DNA of 64,000 nucleotides. Source: Globodera rostochiensis. Taxonomy: Eukaryota; Nematoda; Chromadorea; Rhabditida; Heteroderidae. This document shows, one piece after another, positions 11,286-22,741 of the stretch. The notes under the pieces are model-generated. The model was not told the DNA's origin. It was given only the letters and a program-made list of their open reading frames with translations, and did not search any database. Made by a program: the position numbers and the translations under genes. The stretch is taken from NCBI GenBank assembly GCA_018350325.1, contig JAEVLN010000014.1, positions 2,360,514 through 2,424,513 of the forward strand, in the 5' to 3' direction. Each line of letters begins with the position of its first letter. The first letter of the stretch is position 1.

Positions 11286-14200
11286 ATGTCCATGCAGAAT
11301 TTGACCACCTCCGCCAACCTTCAAATGTTCTCCAAAGGTGCGGTCAATTCGAATACATTCTCAGCGGCTAGGGGGTCAAACTCCGTCTCGCCAGCTCCGT
11401 CTATTAACGCACCATAAACCATAACTCTTTTCGCTGTCAACCAAACTAATTAGTCATCATTTAAAAAATTTTATTTGGGTTAAAGCCGTTCAAAAAAAGA
11501 GTTAAATGAGTAGGCTAATTAAAGTACACCTGATCCAAAAATTGAAAAAGCCTATCGATTTTTAAAGCTTAATAAGGTAGACGCGCCAAAGTTGCCGGGT
11601 TTGTTGGCCGTGACGGAGTTGGTCTTCGCTTTCTCGTGTCAAAAATTTTTAAATGGCAGTCCCTTCCAAATCTCGATTTTGCTGTTTATTTCTCCAATTT
11701 GCCCCAAATTTAGTACTCCAGGATGCTGTCCCCTCTCGTGCGCAACAGTCTCCCAGGACAAATGCCTCAGTTTCTGCCGGCGACGTCGGTGAACCGCAGG
11801 GAAAAGGTCAGCACGGTCAGTTGTCTGCTGCGGATCTGCACCAGCTGATGCTGTCTCAGCTCGACCAGGTTGGACGAGTTTTGAATTTCAATATTCTCTC
11901 CAGTTTTCTTCTGCAAATTGTTGGTTTTTTAATATCCAACTCAAATTTCGCTGTGATCATCTCATGAAAAAGATTCTTTTCATAGTTCAAAATTTGTAAC
12001 ACAATTGATGAAATGTTTGCCCTCCTTTCGCCGTTGGCAATGCTTATCCGTTCACTCCGTCTCCTTAAGCAGTTTTATCTGAGTCAGCTGGCTGGCCTTG
12101 GCTCGTCTGACGCGAGCGTTGCACCAGTCGCCCGATTCGTCGGCTTCCTCTTTCGGTGGAATCAATTCACTGCAACACTTTCCGTCCGTCGTTGATCTTC
12201 CGACGAGTTCGACGGCGGCCTGCAACTCCTCCGACTCGGCCACTACAACCACCAGCTCGGCCTCTTCCTCCTCCTCTGCAATGGACGGGAAGCACTTGCG
12301 CCGCGGGTGGTTCTTCTGGCGGAATGTATGGCATTGACTCGACGATGTCCTCCGCCGACCTTCTCGGCCAGCAATTGACGCACCAAAAGCTGATGGAGCA
12401 GTTCTTGGAGGTGGCCACGACGGTTGCTGGAGAAGGCGGAAACAACCAACAATTGAGTGGAGGAGGCACGACACCGTCGGCGGAAGAGATGATGGTGAGC
12501 CAATTGATGGCACAACTGGTTAACGGCACCTCCGGACCCATCGAGGGAGGAGAGACGCACGGGCAATTGACGTCCCATCCGCAACAACTAATGGGCGCCG
12601 GAGGGGGGCAGCAACAGCAGAGGACTGACGGGGCTCAGGTACGCGCTCAAATTTAAAAACATTTGGTTAGCCTCTGGGTGTTTCGTTTTAGTCTCCTTCC
12701 TCGTCTCAACATCAGCAACAGATGCCCTTGTCACTGCTCGACCAACTCCAACTTCTGCAGATGCTTGGTTCCTCCGGTGCCAATCCGTCTTCCGTGCCGG
12801 GTCTCGCCGAACTGCTCGCCGCCGGTGGCCTTTCCTCTTCGACCTCCTCCGAGAATTTAGCACAACTGCTGAAAGGTGTCGGTGGAGCGGGCGGAAGTCC
12901 AAACAAAGCGGAACAGGTACAGCACACGGGGACAACTATTTAGCCGTGACTCCGAAATACTCACTGACTCCACTTTGAACTTAAATGTTTATTTTTTGTT
13001 TTCTTTTTGGCAGGTTTACTGTGAGCTTTGCGACAAATGGCTGTGTAACCGTTACTTTATGAAGACCCATATGCTCAAAAAACACGGGATTGGCGAAGCA
13101 ACGGTAAATTTATTTTTGGATTTGAATTGCACAATGCAAAATTCTTTCTGAAAATGTATAGAAAAGTGGTCCCAATAAAGATGGATTTACATTTTGAAGA
13201 GCAGCACCAACTCGCCATTGAAAAACGGGGTCGGCAACTTCTCCTTCGGCACTTCTGCTCAATTTTCGGCCGATGAATCCACGGCACGTTCCCATTCCGT
13301 CTCGGTTCAGCCGCCCCAAATGGAATTGGCTTCACAGCGAAACGAATCGCCACCAATTGGACGATTGGCACCGAAATTGTCTCTCTCATCGACGCCTGGG
13401 GTGATGGGAGGAGGAAATGTGCCAGGGGACACATCGACAACAACATTTAACGGTGAGAAAAGTTTTTGTAATTTATCATTTTGAAAGTTAAAGCGGCGAA
13501 TTTTCATTTACAAATTTTCCTTTCCCCTTTAGAGGCCCTTTCGCCGGAACATTCACAACAAATGGCGGTTATGCAACAATTGGCCGCCCAACTTGGCCTT
13601 ACCAATGGCGGGGCCGGGAGGGCGGAAGGAATGCGCTGTTTGAGCAAATATTCGGCAGTAGTAGCGGACTTCATTTGGCTGAGCTGATGGGGCAGACTCA
13701 GCAACACCACCAGCTGAACGATGTGCACAGGTCGGGAAAGAAGAATCAAATGGTTAAAAACTTTGTGACAAGATTTGATTTATCTTTCTCTATTATCCTT
13801 TAGGTCCTCCTCCCCTGTCCCCGGGCGTTCTCCACCCACCGCTTTCTCCGGCAGCGACACCAATCAGAATTCGTCCATTGGCACCGTCGCTTCTTCCCAT
13901 TTCGCCTGTGCCTCTTGTTCCAAACATTTTTCCAGCCAATCCGCGCTTTTCCAACACCAACTGACCGAACACATTACCGATCCTCCAACAGCAACAGTCG
14001 TCCAATGACGCTCAGTCTTCCATGAACGCTTTGGCGATGATGGCTGCGGCCGGCATCGGTGGAGGAAACGCGGGAGGACAACAGCAACAATTGTTCGGTG
14101 GGTATTTGGAATTAATATTGGCCACTGAATGGGAGGAGCCCATTCAGTCTGAAAGGTTCGAAAAGTAATACGGTTCGGGTTTAGGCCATTTGCTCGGCTC

Positions 14201-17200
14201 CAACCCTTTCCCGCAAGGCACCGCCCCTTCGATGATGTTTACCAACGCGGCCACCTCTGCCGCCTATGGCGGATTGAATTCAACGGAATTTGACGGTGCC
14301 GCAATGTTGGCCAAACTGAGCGCAGAGTTCGCTGCAGTTGCTCAGGGACAGCACAGCCAAAGCGGCGGGGCTTCCACCGCAACGGCACAACCGACGGGCG
14401 GACATCAGCAAAATGGGATGATGAGCGCCAGGGGACAGACGCCGGCGCCGGTAAGACGAAAAGACGGGAAGGGAGAGGGAATAAGGGAGCTTTTTGGGGT
14501 TGGGTTAACTTGGAGCAAACTTCCAAATGACTAAAAGAAATTTGAATCCAAATTTTCGGTCTCTAATTCTCTCTGTGGTTTGTTACGAAAAATATTCTTT
14601 AAAGGAGGCATTTTGGTTTTGATACGATTAACTGGTTTTTTTGTGATTGAATGGCTTTCCATTCTGTCACATCAACATGGGTTTCTGATATCGCAAAATT
14701 AAAACTTAAAATTGAAACATTCCGACCGTTTATTTTGTCTGTTCAGTCCAACAAACCGCCGCCTCAAAAGCGTCAGTACTCCTCCACCAGCAAGAACTTC
14801 TGTGACTTGTGCAACAAGGAGGTGTGCAACAAGTACTTCTTGCGGACGCACATGCTGAAGATGCACAACATCATCATAGACGAGAACAAACAGCTAATTG
14901 CCAACATTGACACGGCGGACAAAGAACGGAAGGGCGAGGTGAAGTTCAGGTCGGTGTTATTTATTTGAACTAGGGTTTTTGACCATTGCCCCCTCTTGTT
15001 TTTTAATATTGTCAGTCAGCAGATGTTTCAGATGTGACATTTGCCATGCCAGCATGAACACTCGGGATGAGCTGAAGTTGCACAAAAGGGAAGCGCATGG
15101 AATGTCTACGGGCGGCGGAGCGCAGTCTACTCCGCTTGGCTCTCGCGGTGCACCAAAAACGACATTGTCCACCGCGGCGACATCAACAGCAGGGGCCATG
15201 GATACCGCCGGGGGGGCTCAACAACAAAAGCTGGTCACTCTGCCGCCCTTTCCAGCGCCGGCATCGCATTTCAGTGCCACAATGGAACACCAACAGCAAA
15301 CAACACAACCGCCGATGAGTCAGCTGAGAACAACGCCCGAAGGCACAGCGGGCGCAAATGACGAGAATCAGCCCCTGGGCGAGCAACAGACGACCAGGGA
15401 AAGCGCGGGAGGGCCTCAGCAGTCGCCGCTGGTGGGGGCGAATCCGATGAAACAGCTGCTCTCTCTTATCGGCGGAGACGAGACACTGCCGCCGTCGCTC
15501 GTTGGCGGCGCGCGTCTGCTGCCAGCGACGGTGAGAACGAAAAGAACGAACACTTTCACTTTTATTCTTCAATTCAATTCACAGAAAGGGCTTTGTCCTC
15601 TCATTTCCGAGTCTTTGGAAAATGTTCGGTTAACAGCTTTAATGAAGCTTTTTCAGAACAAAATCAATTTCATAGAAATTGTGACTTGAAGACATTTGTA
15701 TAATATAGTAAAAAAAGATATTTCCATCAATTATGAAAAATATTCGTTGTTTTATTTATGGACGTAATTCAGAACGTCGTCAAAAAGGAGACGGACGAAC
15801 AATTGGGTCGTACCATCGCTGACGCAAACAATAACGCGACGAGCTGTCGTTTCTGCGGCCTTTATCTGGAGGAGGAGGTCCAACTGCAGCTGCACCAACT
15901 CGTGGAACACCCCAACGAATATATGGCAGCACTGCAACCGACGTTGGATTTGCAGCAGCAGCAACAGTCAGCGAGCAAAGAGGACAAACTGATCACTCAG
16001 GTGGCAAGAATTTGGGCATAATTTTTTGAGAAAACCCCCAAAAACAGCCGACTACTGGCAATTTGGGTGTATTGTGTGTGATTTCTTTCAAAACCGGGGC
16101 TAAACTTTGCATAACTCTCCTTAATGTTTGAGGTGGCCTTGAAAATGGTTGAGGAAAACAGCCACCACCACCACCAACAACAACAACAGCTGAGGAAGAC
16201 TTCGGTCGCCTCCTCGGGCGCTTCGTCCTCTTCCGCCGCCTCTTCCGGTGACATTGGCACCGCTCACTGCACCCAGCAACAGAAGACGAAGAACGGCACT
16301 GCCCCGCGGGTGGAGGACGGCAGCGAAGGCGGCGGCCATCCGTGCCCACAGTGCAAAAGGGTTTACAAAAGTGTGCAAAAGATGGAGAGACACCAGCAAA
16401 CTGTGCATCACAACTTTGTGGCCAAACTGTCCCCAGTGAAGCGGACGATCATTTCGCCAAGTGAGCCAACGGGAAATGGTGCAATTTGTAAAAGTGTGTG
16501 TTGTTTCAGAGAAGATTGCCAAGCTGATGACCTCCTTTTCATGTCAAAAGTGCAGGAGACGGTTCGCTACACGGCAGGAATGTGACGAACATGGTAAATA
16601 TTGACTGGAAACGGAGCATCCAAAATTCTGCTTTTTCAGTTATTTCACACATCCGATTGGAGAGATTAAAGCAAGAGGGGGCGGAAACCGATCTTCAAGA
16701 GGAGGAGGGGGGGGAGGAGGAGGAGAGGGATAGAGGCCCGCAGGTGAAAAGGGCCAAGGTGGAAGGAGAGGCTGAGGACAGCGCCGGCGGGGGAAGCCTT
16801 ATGGTAGACGAGGGCGAGGAGGAAGAAGAGGAAGTGGTGGCGGAGCAGCAGCGACGGACGGAAGTCGTCAGAGAAGCAGAAAAGATGTTGTCCATTGGCG
16901 GAGGCGAGGAGGAGCGCCAGCGGGGACACAGGAGGACGAAGGGGGCAGGCGGCGAGAAACACAGTCATACGGTATGTTGAACCGAACAGACAAGTTCTAA
17001 TGATCGCTGATCAGATAATTGCTATGATCCAACCCATACTAATGATCTGAACATTTGCCTTTTTAGATATATCAATGTACTGCAGAATTAATCATTATTC
17101 AACTTTCAGAGCGGCTCCACTAGCCCAGTTTCGGTTCAAGCCGGAAGCTCGGGTTCCGGACTGCCGGAGGGCTTTGCTCACCCTTTGCTGGACCACTCGA

Positions 17201-17376
17201 AGCCTTTCGTGCTCCAATCCTTCACTCTTCGTCCCATCTCCCCCCACTCCAACAGCCAACTTCCGGATGAGCTCGTCGCCTATTTGCCGGTCCGCTCCAC
17301 GCTGGGCCAACCCATCCGAGTGACCTTCGAGCTCAGCCCGACTCCTCAGGTGGACCAGCAGGTGCAACACCTTTGA
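11286..17376 (+). CDS. Multi-exon C2H2 zinc-finger protein
   Basis: Probable nuclear DNA-binding regulator. I count at least seven C2H2 fingers in separate exons. Two (13.02 and 14.80 kb) are close relatives with C-x2-C-x12-H-x4-H and a shared RTHML/KTHML core. Others are at 13.90, 15.03 (CDICHASMNTRDELKLH), 15.85, 16.34 and 16.55 kb. The last is completed across an intron. Between fingers lie Gln-, Ser- and Gly-rich linkers, an acidic Glu-rich stretch (16.69-16.95 kb) and a conserved-looking C-terminal domain (17.11-17.376 kb; LRPISPHSNSQLPDELVAYL core). The first exon (11286-11337) joins at 11714 in a consistent phase, but the true start may lie further upstream. Single-base frame breaks occur near 12.1-12.3, 13.61 and 13.98 kb. 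The exact orthologue was not recognised. Confidence 0.75.
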
Positions 17377-17821
17377 GGCATTGACGGACGACGACTTTAC
17401 CATTCAACCATCAACATTTTTATATGGCATTGTCGGGCTGTGCCATAATACGGATGCCGTTCATTTCATTTGTAGATTGACCGCTAATATCATCAGCTCT
17501 TCTTCATAAATCTTTGTTAATTGGCTTTGTTTTAGCCGCCGTTCTTTTCATTCAAACGTTCCGTTTCATTCTTCCATATGATCATTTGACTCTGAAGAGT
17601 ATTCTCTCGCTTTTTTCAATCGTTCTTTCATCTCCCCAAATCCGACTTTTGTTTTGTCCTATGATTTTGCCTCGAAATTTATTATATATAAATATATTCT
17701 CTCCATATCCATCGAATCCCCCCCCCCCTCAATATTGCACATTTAAAGCGCAATCTCAAGACGGCCACCGTCTTTTTAAGTCGGCCCATGGCCATCCTTT
17801 CCCCACGGATTTCTTTCATTA
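17377..17821. other. 3' flank of the zinc-finger gene
   Basis: AT- and T-rich DNA with a TATATATAAATATATT stretch near 17682 and a C9 tract near 17719. No coding sequence is visible. It ends where similarity to the repeated array begins. Confidence 0.6.
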
Positions 17822-18160
17822 AAACTTCTTCCATTTGCCATTTTTTCTTCCCTTTTACACCATGCGTATTTCTTGTTTTCGTTCCGTTCTCACTTAATCC
17901 ATTTGTGAGGTCGATGGTTGGTCCCCCCGCCAATTCAATTTTCTTCCCAATTTTCACACAATTTTTTTTTCAAGTTGAACTCTAAGAAATATTTTTGTTC
18001 ATTCAGCTTAAAATTAAAAGAAAGTTACGTTTGAGGAAAATAAATAAGAGAATTAGAACTGTTAGTTTTTAATAGAAACGTCCAATTTTAGAATATAAAA
18101 TTGATTTATTATGGGTTTTTTGTTCAAAAATAAAGAAATTAATTGGGGACAGTGGCGAAG

Positions 18161-19127
18161 TCACTCATGGTTCATTAGCACCCAATAATAGAGCCAATAG
18201 GCTAAGCAGAAGGAGAAGAAAATGGTGGGGAATAGGGCGCGGCTGTCTGAATGCATATGGAACTTTTATTTGTTGGCATTTTTTTGCACATTTTCCCGCT
18301 CACATCGGTCGATGGAACGCCCGCGCATTTCGTCCTCCCATTGGCACTGCTGACAATGTGTGCCGATGCCCGTACTCCTCCAACTCCTTCCTCCACTTCC
18401 CGCCGCCCCTCTGCCGTCCTCCTCGTCCCAGTCCCAGAGGCCATTTTCCCTCGGCGGCATTGGCACTCCCTCTCCCCGCTCCTCTTCCATCATCCCCAAA
18501 CCCATCAAAATGCCCTCCTCCGAATGGTTCCTCCCCATCATTTGTTGTTCTTCGCGTATATTGTTCATTCTGCAAAAGCGCCGCCTTTTCCCTTCGGAGG
18601 AAGTGCCAATTTCAGTGGGAAAGGTTTCCTCCATTTTTGGCGGGACTGTCGCTGAAACGGCACTTTTCGACTGAACCGTTTCGGTGGGTTGGCAACGCCG
18701 CCGGACGACGGCATGGATGTTGTTGTTGTTTTGTAAACAATATCAGATTGCCAAAAACGAAACCGCCCCCGGCTTTCCGCGATTTGGACAAAAAAGGGAG
18801 AATCATGGCACTGGAATTGACTTTGAGCAGTCCCAGCCGCACCATTTCCGCCGGTTTCGTCTGCCGACGCCCTCCCCTCTCTTTCAGTTCGTTGCCAGCA
18901 GCCCGATTTGCTTCTTCGGCCGTTGTTCCATGGCCCTGTTTTGTCTGTAGTCGGCGGGAACATTCGGAGTTTACGGCACGATGGGAACAGTCGAAGGTTC
19001 GGCGTGTGAAGAAGTAGGAGACGAAGGAGTATTCGAGCAGTACCAGGAAGATCAATGCCTATCACCAACACAATCAATCTCTTCCATCGTTCTGCCGACC
19101 CAACATCCAGGAGATGGAGACCAACAT
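18161..19127 (-). pseudogene. Cys-loop channel 3' fragment, unit 1 (M3-loop-M4)
   Basis: A near-identical copy of the last exons of the channel gene at 31.1-28.4 kb. It keeps M3 (IFLVLLEYSFVSYFF), the long intracellular loop and the M4 exon ending in WLYYWVLMNHE. The M1 exon remnant, ATG at 19127 and coding MLVSISWM, runs straight into sequence that lies downstream of the M2-M3 exon in the source gene. M2 and the ligand-binding domain are therefore gone, and the acceptor before M1 is changed from CCAGCG to CAACG. It cannot make a channel. The GTT-repeat length in the loop differs between copies. Confidence 0.85.
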
Positions 19128-19571
19128 CGTTGGAGGGGAGGGGAAAGGGCGGAATGCCGTAACGGAACATGACAGAATTAATTGATGATTAAGTACCGCT
19201 CGGACTTGTCCGAGTCAAGCAGCGTAGCCGCCAGACTGAGCACATTTTGACTGATTGATCGTCCCAATTCCTTCCTCTCTATTCCCCTTTATTTTTATTT
19301 TAGCAATAAACAAACTTTGATCACCGATCTACGAACTTTTTGTGCTGTGACCTATTCCACCCCCCCCTTCACGTGCATTTAATAGAAGTCTTTCTTCATA
19401 CAAAATAAAAAACAATATTTTTTGCCTCGTCAAAATTTCTCGCCAATCGTTACGTCGTCATCCCTTCTTTGGAATGGCCGAACACTAGGCCTTCTTTCTA
19501 AAATATTGAAAGTATGTAAAACGAAATAAAAACGAAACACAAATCACGGCGTGCAAAATAAAAAAAAACCA

Positions 19572-20711
19572 TTACCCGTTGGCGCCATTTTTGGCTAATT
19601 CTGACAGGGCACGGTCGATGTGGTCCAAGCGACGGTCAATGTGGTCCAAGCGGGAATCCATTTTGAGATTGTTGAATTCCATTTTGAGGCTGGCCGATCT
19701 CATCTCGTGCTTAAGGTCGAGATTCTCGGACTTCATAGTCAAAAACTGTCCGGACAGAGCGATAAACTGTGTCGCCAGCTCTTTGTCTGAGTCGAGCAGT
19801 GTAGTCGCGAGCGCAACTATGCCAATTATTATCACTATCATGATGGAGCCGTAAGACAGAAGAAAAGCATCTGAAATGGGAAAAATAATATAAAAACGAA
19901 AAAAAACTAACAATTTTCTCTCGTCCAATTCGCGGTCGATTCGGCAATCGTCGAATAGCCTCTCAGTTGACGAACAGTGGAGGAACCACCGCCATTCTGG
20001 AGAAGTGTTCGGGGCACAATATCCAACGCGTGCGCCACCGCTTTGTACGGTCCAACACGAATGCACGGAATGGAATTGGCCTTCTCCAAGGCCTGGCAAT
20101 GAACATAAGGGAAAATGCAATTTAAATTATTTTAAAATTTAGTCTAAAACGCTGATTACATGCGAAAGTGCCATTTCCAACGCTTCGGCACCAGACACAA
20201 CGCGCACTTTGCGGACACAGTGCAGCGCGTCTTGGATGTTGTGCTCATTCTCGTTGATGTCGTTACTTGGCCCGCGCAGAACCACAGTGACGGTCGTGGC
20301 TTTCTCCAAATTGACCAGTGGGCCATCCTTAATTTTTATTTTTAAAAGTGGCAAAATGCCGGCCTTGACCAAGTACTCCTGGGCCAAGTCGGAAATGCCC
20401 TTCTCCGTGAACACCAAAATCGGCTTCAGTTGGATGATCTCGCCGCATTGGCGTTTAATCGCCTCTTCCTAAAAACAAAATTAAAAAACGAGAAAAAAAA
20501 AACGCGAAACCAATCTTATCGGTTGTAGTGCCCAAACAAAAATCCAAGTTTCCCAAACAATAAAAACCTGTTGCACTCGCTCAACGGGACGGCAGATATT
20601 CGGAATGGAATTTCCGTCGCGGGTCAACAGAAAGCCCTTCGAGTCCATCAACATCTTGAGCATAGCCCGCGGACCAAAACTCGGACAAACTTTCTTCAGA
20701 AGCATTGGCAT
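19572..20711 (-). pseudogene. CCT3 (TCP-1 gamma) fragment joined to membrane/coiled-coil tail, unit 1
   Basis: Three exons resemble the CCT gamma chaperonin: an N-terminal piece with FGPRAMLKMLMDSKGFLLTR, a middle piece with IIQLKPILVFTEKGISDLAQ and a C-terminal piece with VGPYKAVAHALDIVPRTLLQ. Most of the equatorial and intermediate domains are missing, as is the final part of CCT3. The last exon is unlike CCT: a hydrophobic segment (SIMIVIIIGIVALATTLL) followed by a helical, charged tail with two tandem LDHIDR repeats and the end AKNGANG. Splice phases join (ENY-AFLLSYG). An 89-bp deletion relative to unit 2 fuses KAGI directly to former intron sequence, yet leaves the frame open. It could be transcribed as a chimeric membrane protein, but it is not a working chaperonin subunit. 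Confidence 0.7.
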
Positions 20712-20839
20712 TTCCAAATTGTACAAGAAAATGGTCTAAACATTAAATGGTATCGTTTCGAAAAATAGCATTTAAGTTAGTTCACGTGAGTGGACGGTTG
20801 AGTCTCGAATGTTAAGAGATTTTTCAACCAAAATTTTAA

Positions 20840-21237
20840 AATAAGCTAATTATTGAAGCTTAGGAATGAATGACCCCGGCTGCGCGATAGGCCGTCAGGA
20901 ATTTTTTTTGAAGATTTTAAATGTTTTTTAAGAAAATTATTTTTTTTCCATAAAAAGTCCACAGGGATCTCAAAAGATCGCAAAAATCCGCATTTAATAA
21001 AATTCTTATTGACCCTTCCAAAAACCACAGAATGAGAAAAAAAACCGCAGATATCGAAGCCCTGCTTATAAGAGAAGGAAGTAGTCAAAAATTTTGAAAA
21101 AATTTGATCCAAATATGTACATATAGGAGACAAACCTAATTTGTAAGGGCTGTGATAACAAAAAACTTGAAAAGGAACAAGTTAAAGGGGGGTGGAGGGA
21201 CGGATCGATGTCGTCCAAAAGTACCTATGTACCTAAA
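20840..21237. other. AT-rich spacer of unit 1
   Basis: No gene seen. The same spacer recurs at about 25.68-26.05 kb and, in part, at 27.60-27.85 kb. It separates the divergently placed CCT chimera (-) and SDHC remnant (+) and probably holds their 5' flanks. Confidence 0.55.
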
Positions 21238-21266
21238 TATAAAAAGTGCTTGTCCGGAGTCCGGAC
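21238..21266 (+). promoter_or_regulatory. TATA-like box plus GTCCGGA palindrome, copy 1
   Basis: TATAAAAA (21238-21245) is followed 6 bp later by GTCCGGAGTCCGGAC, two 7-bp arms with a 1-nt centre (21252-21266). The pair is kept without change in the other two copies of the block. It lies about 0.4 kb before the SDHC remnant. Promoter function is inferred only. Confidence 0.45.
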
Positions 21267-21618
21267 CGAACAGTAACATTTAAAATAAATGAATGAAGGA
21301 CGGGGGGAAGGAATAGAATCGGCACCAGCAGCAGGAGGATCAGTTCCTGCTGGTGGGCGTGGATTAAAACTAAGCAATGAGTAAATTAGAGTGCGTGGAA
21401 ATGAATTGTGGGCTGTGTGTGTCTGACGTATTCCCTTTTAGCATTTTCCCCTTTTGGCACAGCACGGTGCCTGTTGACTTTTTCCCATCGTTCATATATT
21501 TTACGCGGAAAACGTTTTTTCCCTCAAGAACAAAGACCAAACACACCCACAAACAAATAGTATAGGATGCCCCTAATCAATTTATTTATGCAGAAATTGT
21601 CTGTCTATTCTGCTCGAA

Positions 21619-22215
21619 TGAAGTGGGTGCCTGCCTCTAAAGTTCTTCTATCTTTCTTTATTTTTTGTATTTCAGGTTCGTCCGTTTCTGCTCCCATGTG
21701 ACCAAAACCGGTGCAGGAGTTCGGCTATGAATATGTGAAAAGGCAAATGAACATGGGCAGCCCTCACTTAACAATTTACAAGCCCCAGTTGACTTGGCTG
21801 ATGTCCGGTGCGCATCGATTTTTAAATCAAAAATTGTTCGAATTTGGGCCCTGGGCTCGCGAAATTGGTCAAAATAGAGGTTAGATTCGGACTCTACGCC
21901 CTTGAATACTCCTAGAAACGCATTTTTATCAACTTTAAAACTATTTCAGTGTTGTTTGAAAAATGGGGGGCACCATCTCAACTATTACCAAAAAACCTTC
22001 ATTTTCAAAGCCGTGACCCGAACTCGTTGACAAAATATAAACTAAATTAAGTTCTGTTGATGGGCAGTGTGGTTTTTGCCATTCTGCCGGTCGATTTTAC
22101 ATCGAACATGGAGCGCCTTCACTCTTCGAATTTGTGGCGTCCGGTGACCAATTCGCTCAAATTTTTGATTGCCTTTCCGATTGTGTACCACCCGCTCAAC
22201 GGAATTCGATTCATG
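21619..22215 (+). pseudogene. Succinate dehydrogenase cytochrome b subunit (SDHC, mev-1 type), broken, unit 1
   Basis: The complex II membrane-anchor family is recognised from SPHLTIYKPQLTWLMSGAHR (first exon) and AFPIVYHPLNGIRF (second exon, with the histidine that corresponds to the haem ligand in helix II). An in-frame TGA at 21699-21701 separates the putative N-terminus (SSVSAPM) from the conserved PKPVQEFGYEY. The splice donor after SGAHR is lost in this copy. Residues linking the first and second conserved blocks are missing, and no third membrane helix follows. All this marks a pseudogene. The same stop is present in unit 2. Confidence 0.8.
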
Positions 22216-22384
22216 GTAAGGGACGATTTGCTATGTGCCTGTTGAGTCAAAAAAATAAGTCACTGGGACCGGAAAATCCAAGTCTGAGCCTGACCCGCTC
22301 AAGTCTCTCCATCAAAACAAATGGTAGTATTTCCGCCGTTAAGAAAGGGTTGCGTTCTTTCTTTGTTCATCATTCCTATTTTAG

Positions 22385-22741
22385 TGAAATGGTATCGGCT
22401 GAGAATGCTTATGGGTTCATCCAACGTTATGACACCAATGAGGACATTTTCGTCCACGGCTCCTTCATCGTCCGTTTCTCCGTGTACACGCGAGAACGCC
22501 ACCCGGTGCTCAGCAAACAGCAGGAGGTTCGTCCGGATTCAGCCAAAAAAGGGGAAATAGTCTTTTAAGGTACACATTTATTGTACATTGTTTCCTTTTC
22601 CTCAAGATTTTTGAACATTTCTAACATTTTCAGTGTTTGCTTTACTCTCTTCAACTGATTTCAGGTGGAATTCGACGTGGTCAGAGTCCGCAGGGGCCTC
22701 GAGACGCACTGCGTCTCCGGCTTGGGCGGTCGGCCAATTTA
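22385..22741 (+). pseudogene. Cold-shock/Y-box domain fragment with frameshift, unit 1
   Basis: Two exons match a cold-shock domain: KWYRLR, then in another frame NAYGFIQRYDTNEDIFVHGS, and after an intron VEFDVVRVRRGLETHCVSGL. These correspond to the RNP1 (YGFI) and RNP2 (IFVH) RNA-binding motifs of Y-box proteins such as nematode CEY. One base is missing between KWYRLR and NAYGF, near 22402, breaking the frame. Sequence N-terminal to the domain and the rest of the Y-box protein are absent. It follows the SDHC remnant directly on the same strand. Confidence 0.8.

Noticed and set aside
21377..21565. 62-codon ORF repeated at 26192 and 27989
   Set aside because: Identity is explained by the recent segmental duplication; no domain. 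Probably 5' flank of the SDHC remnant.
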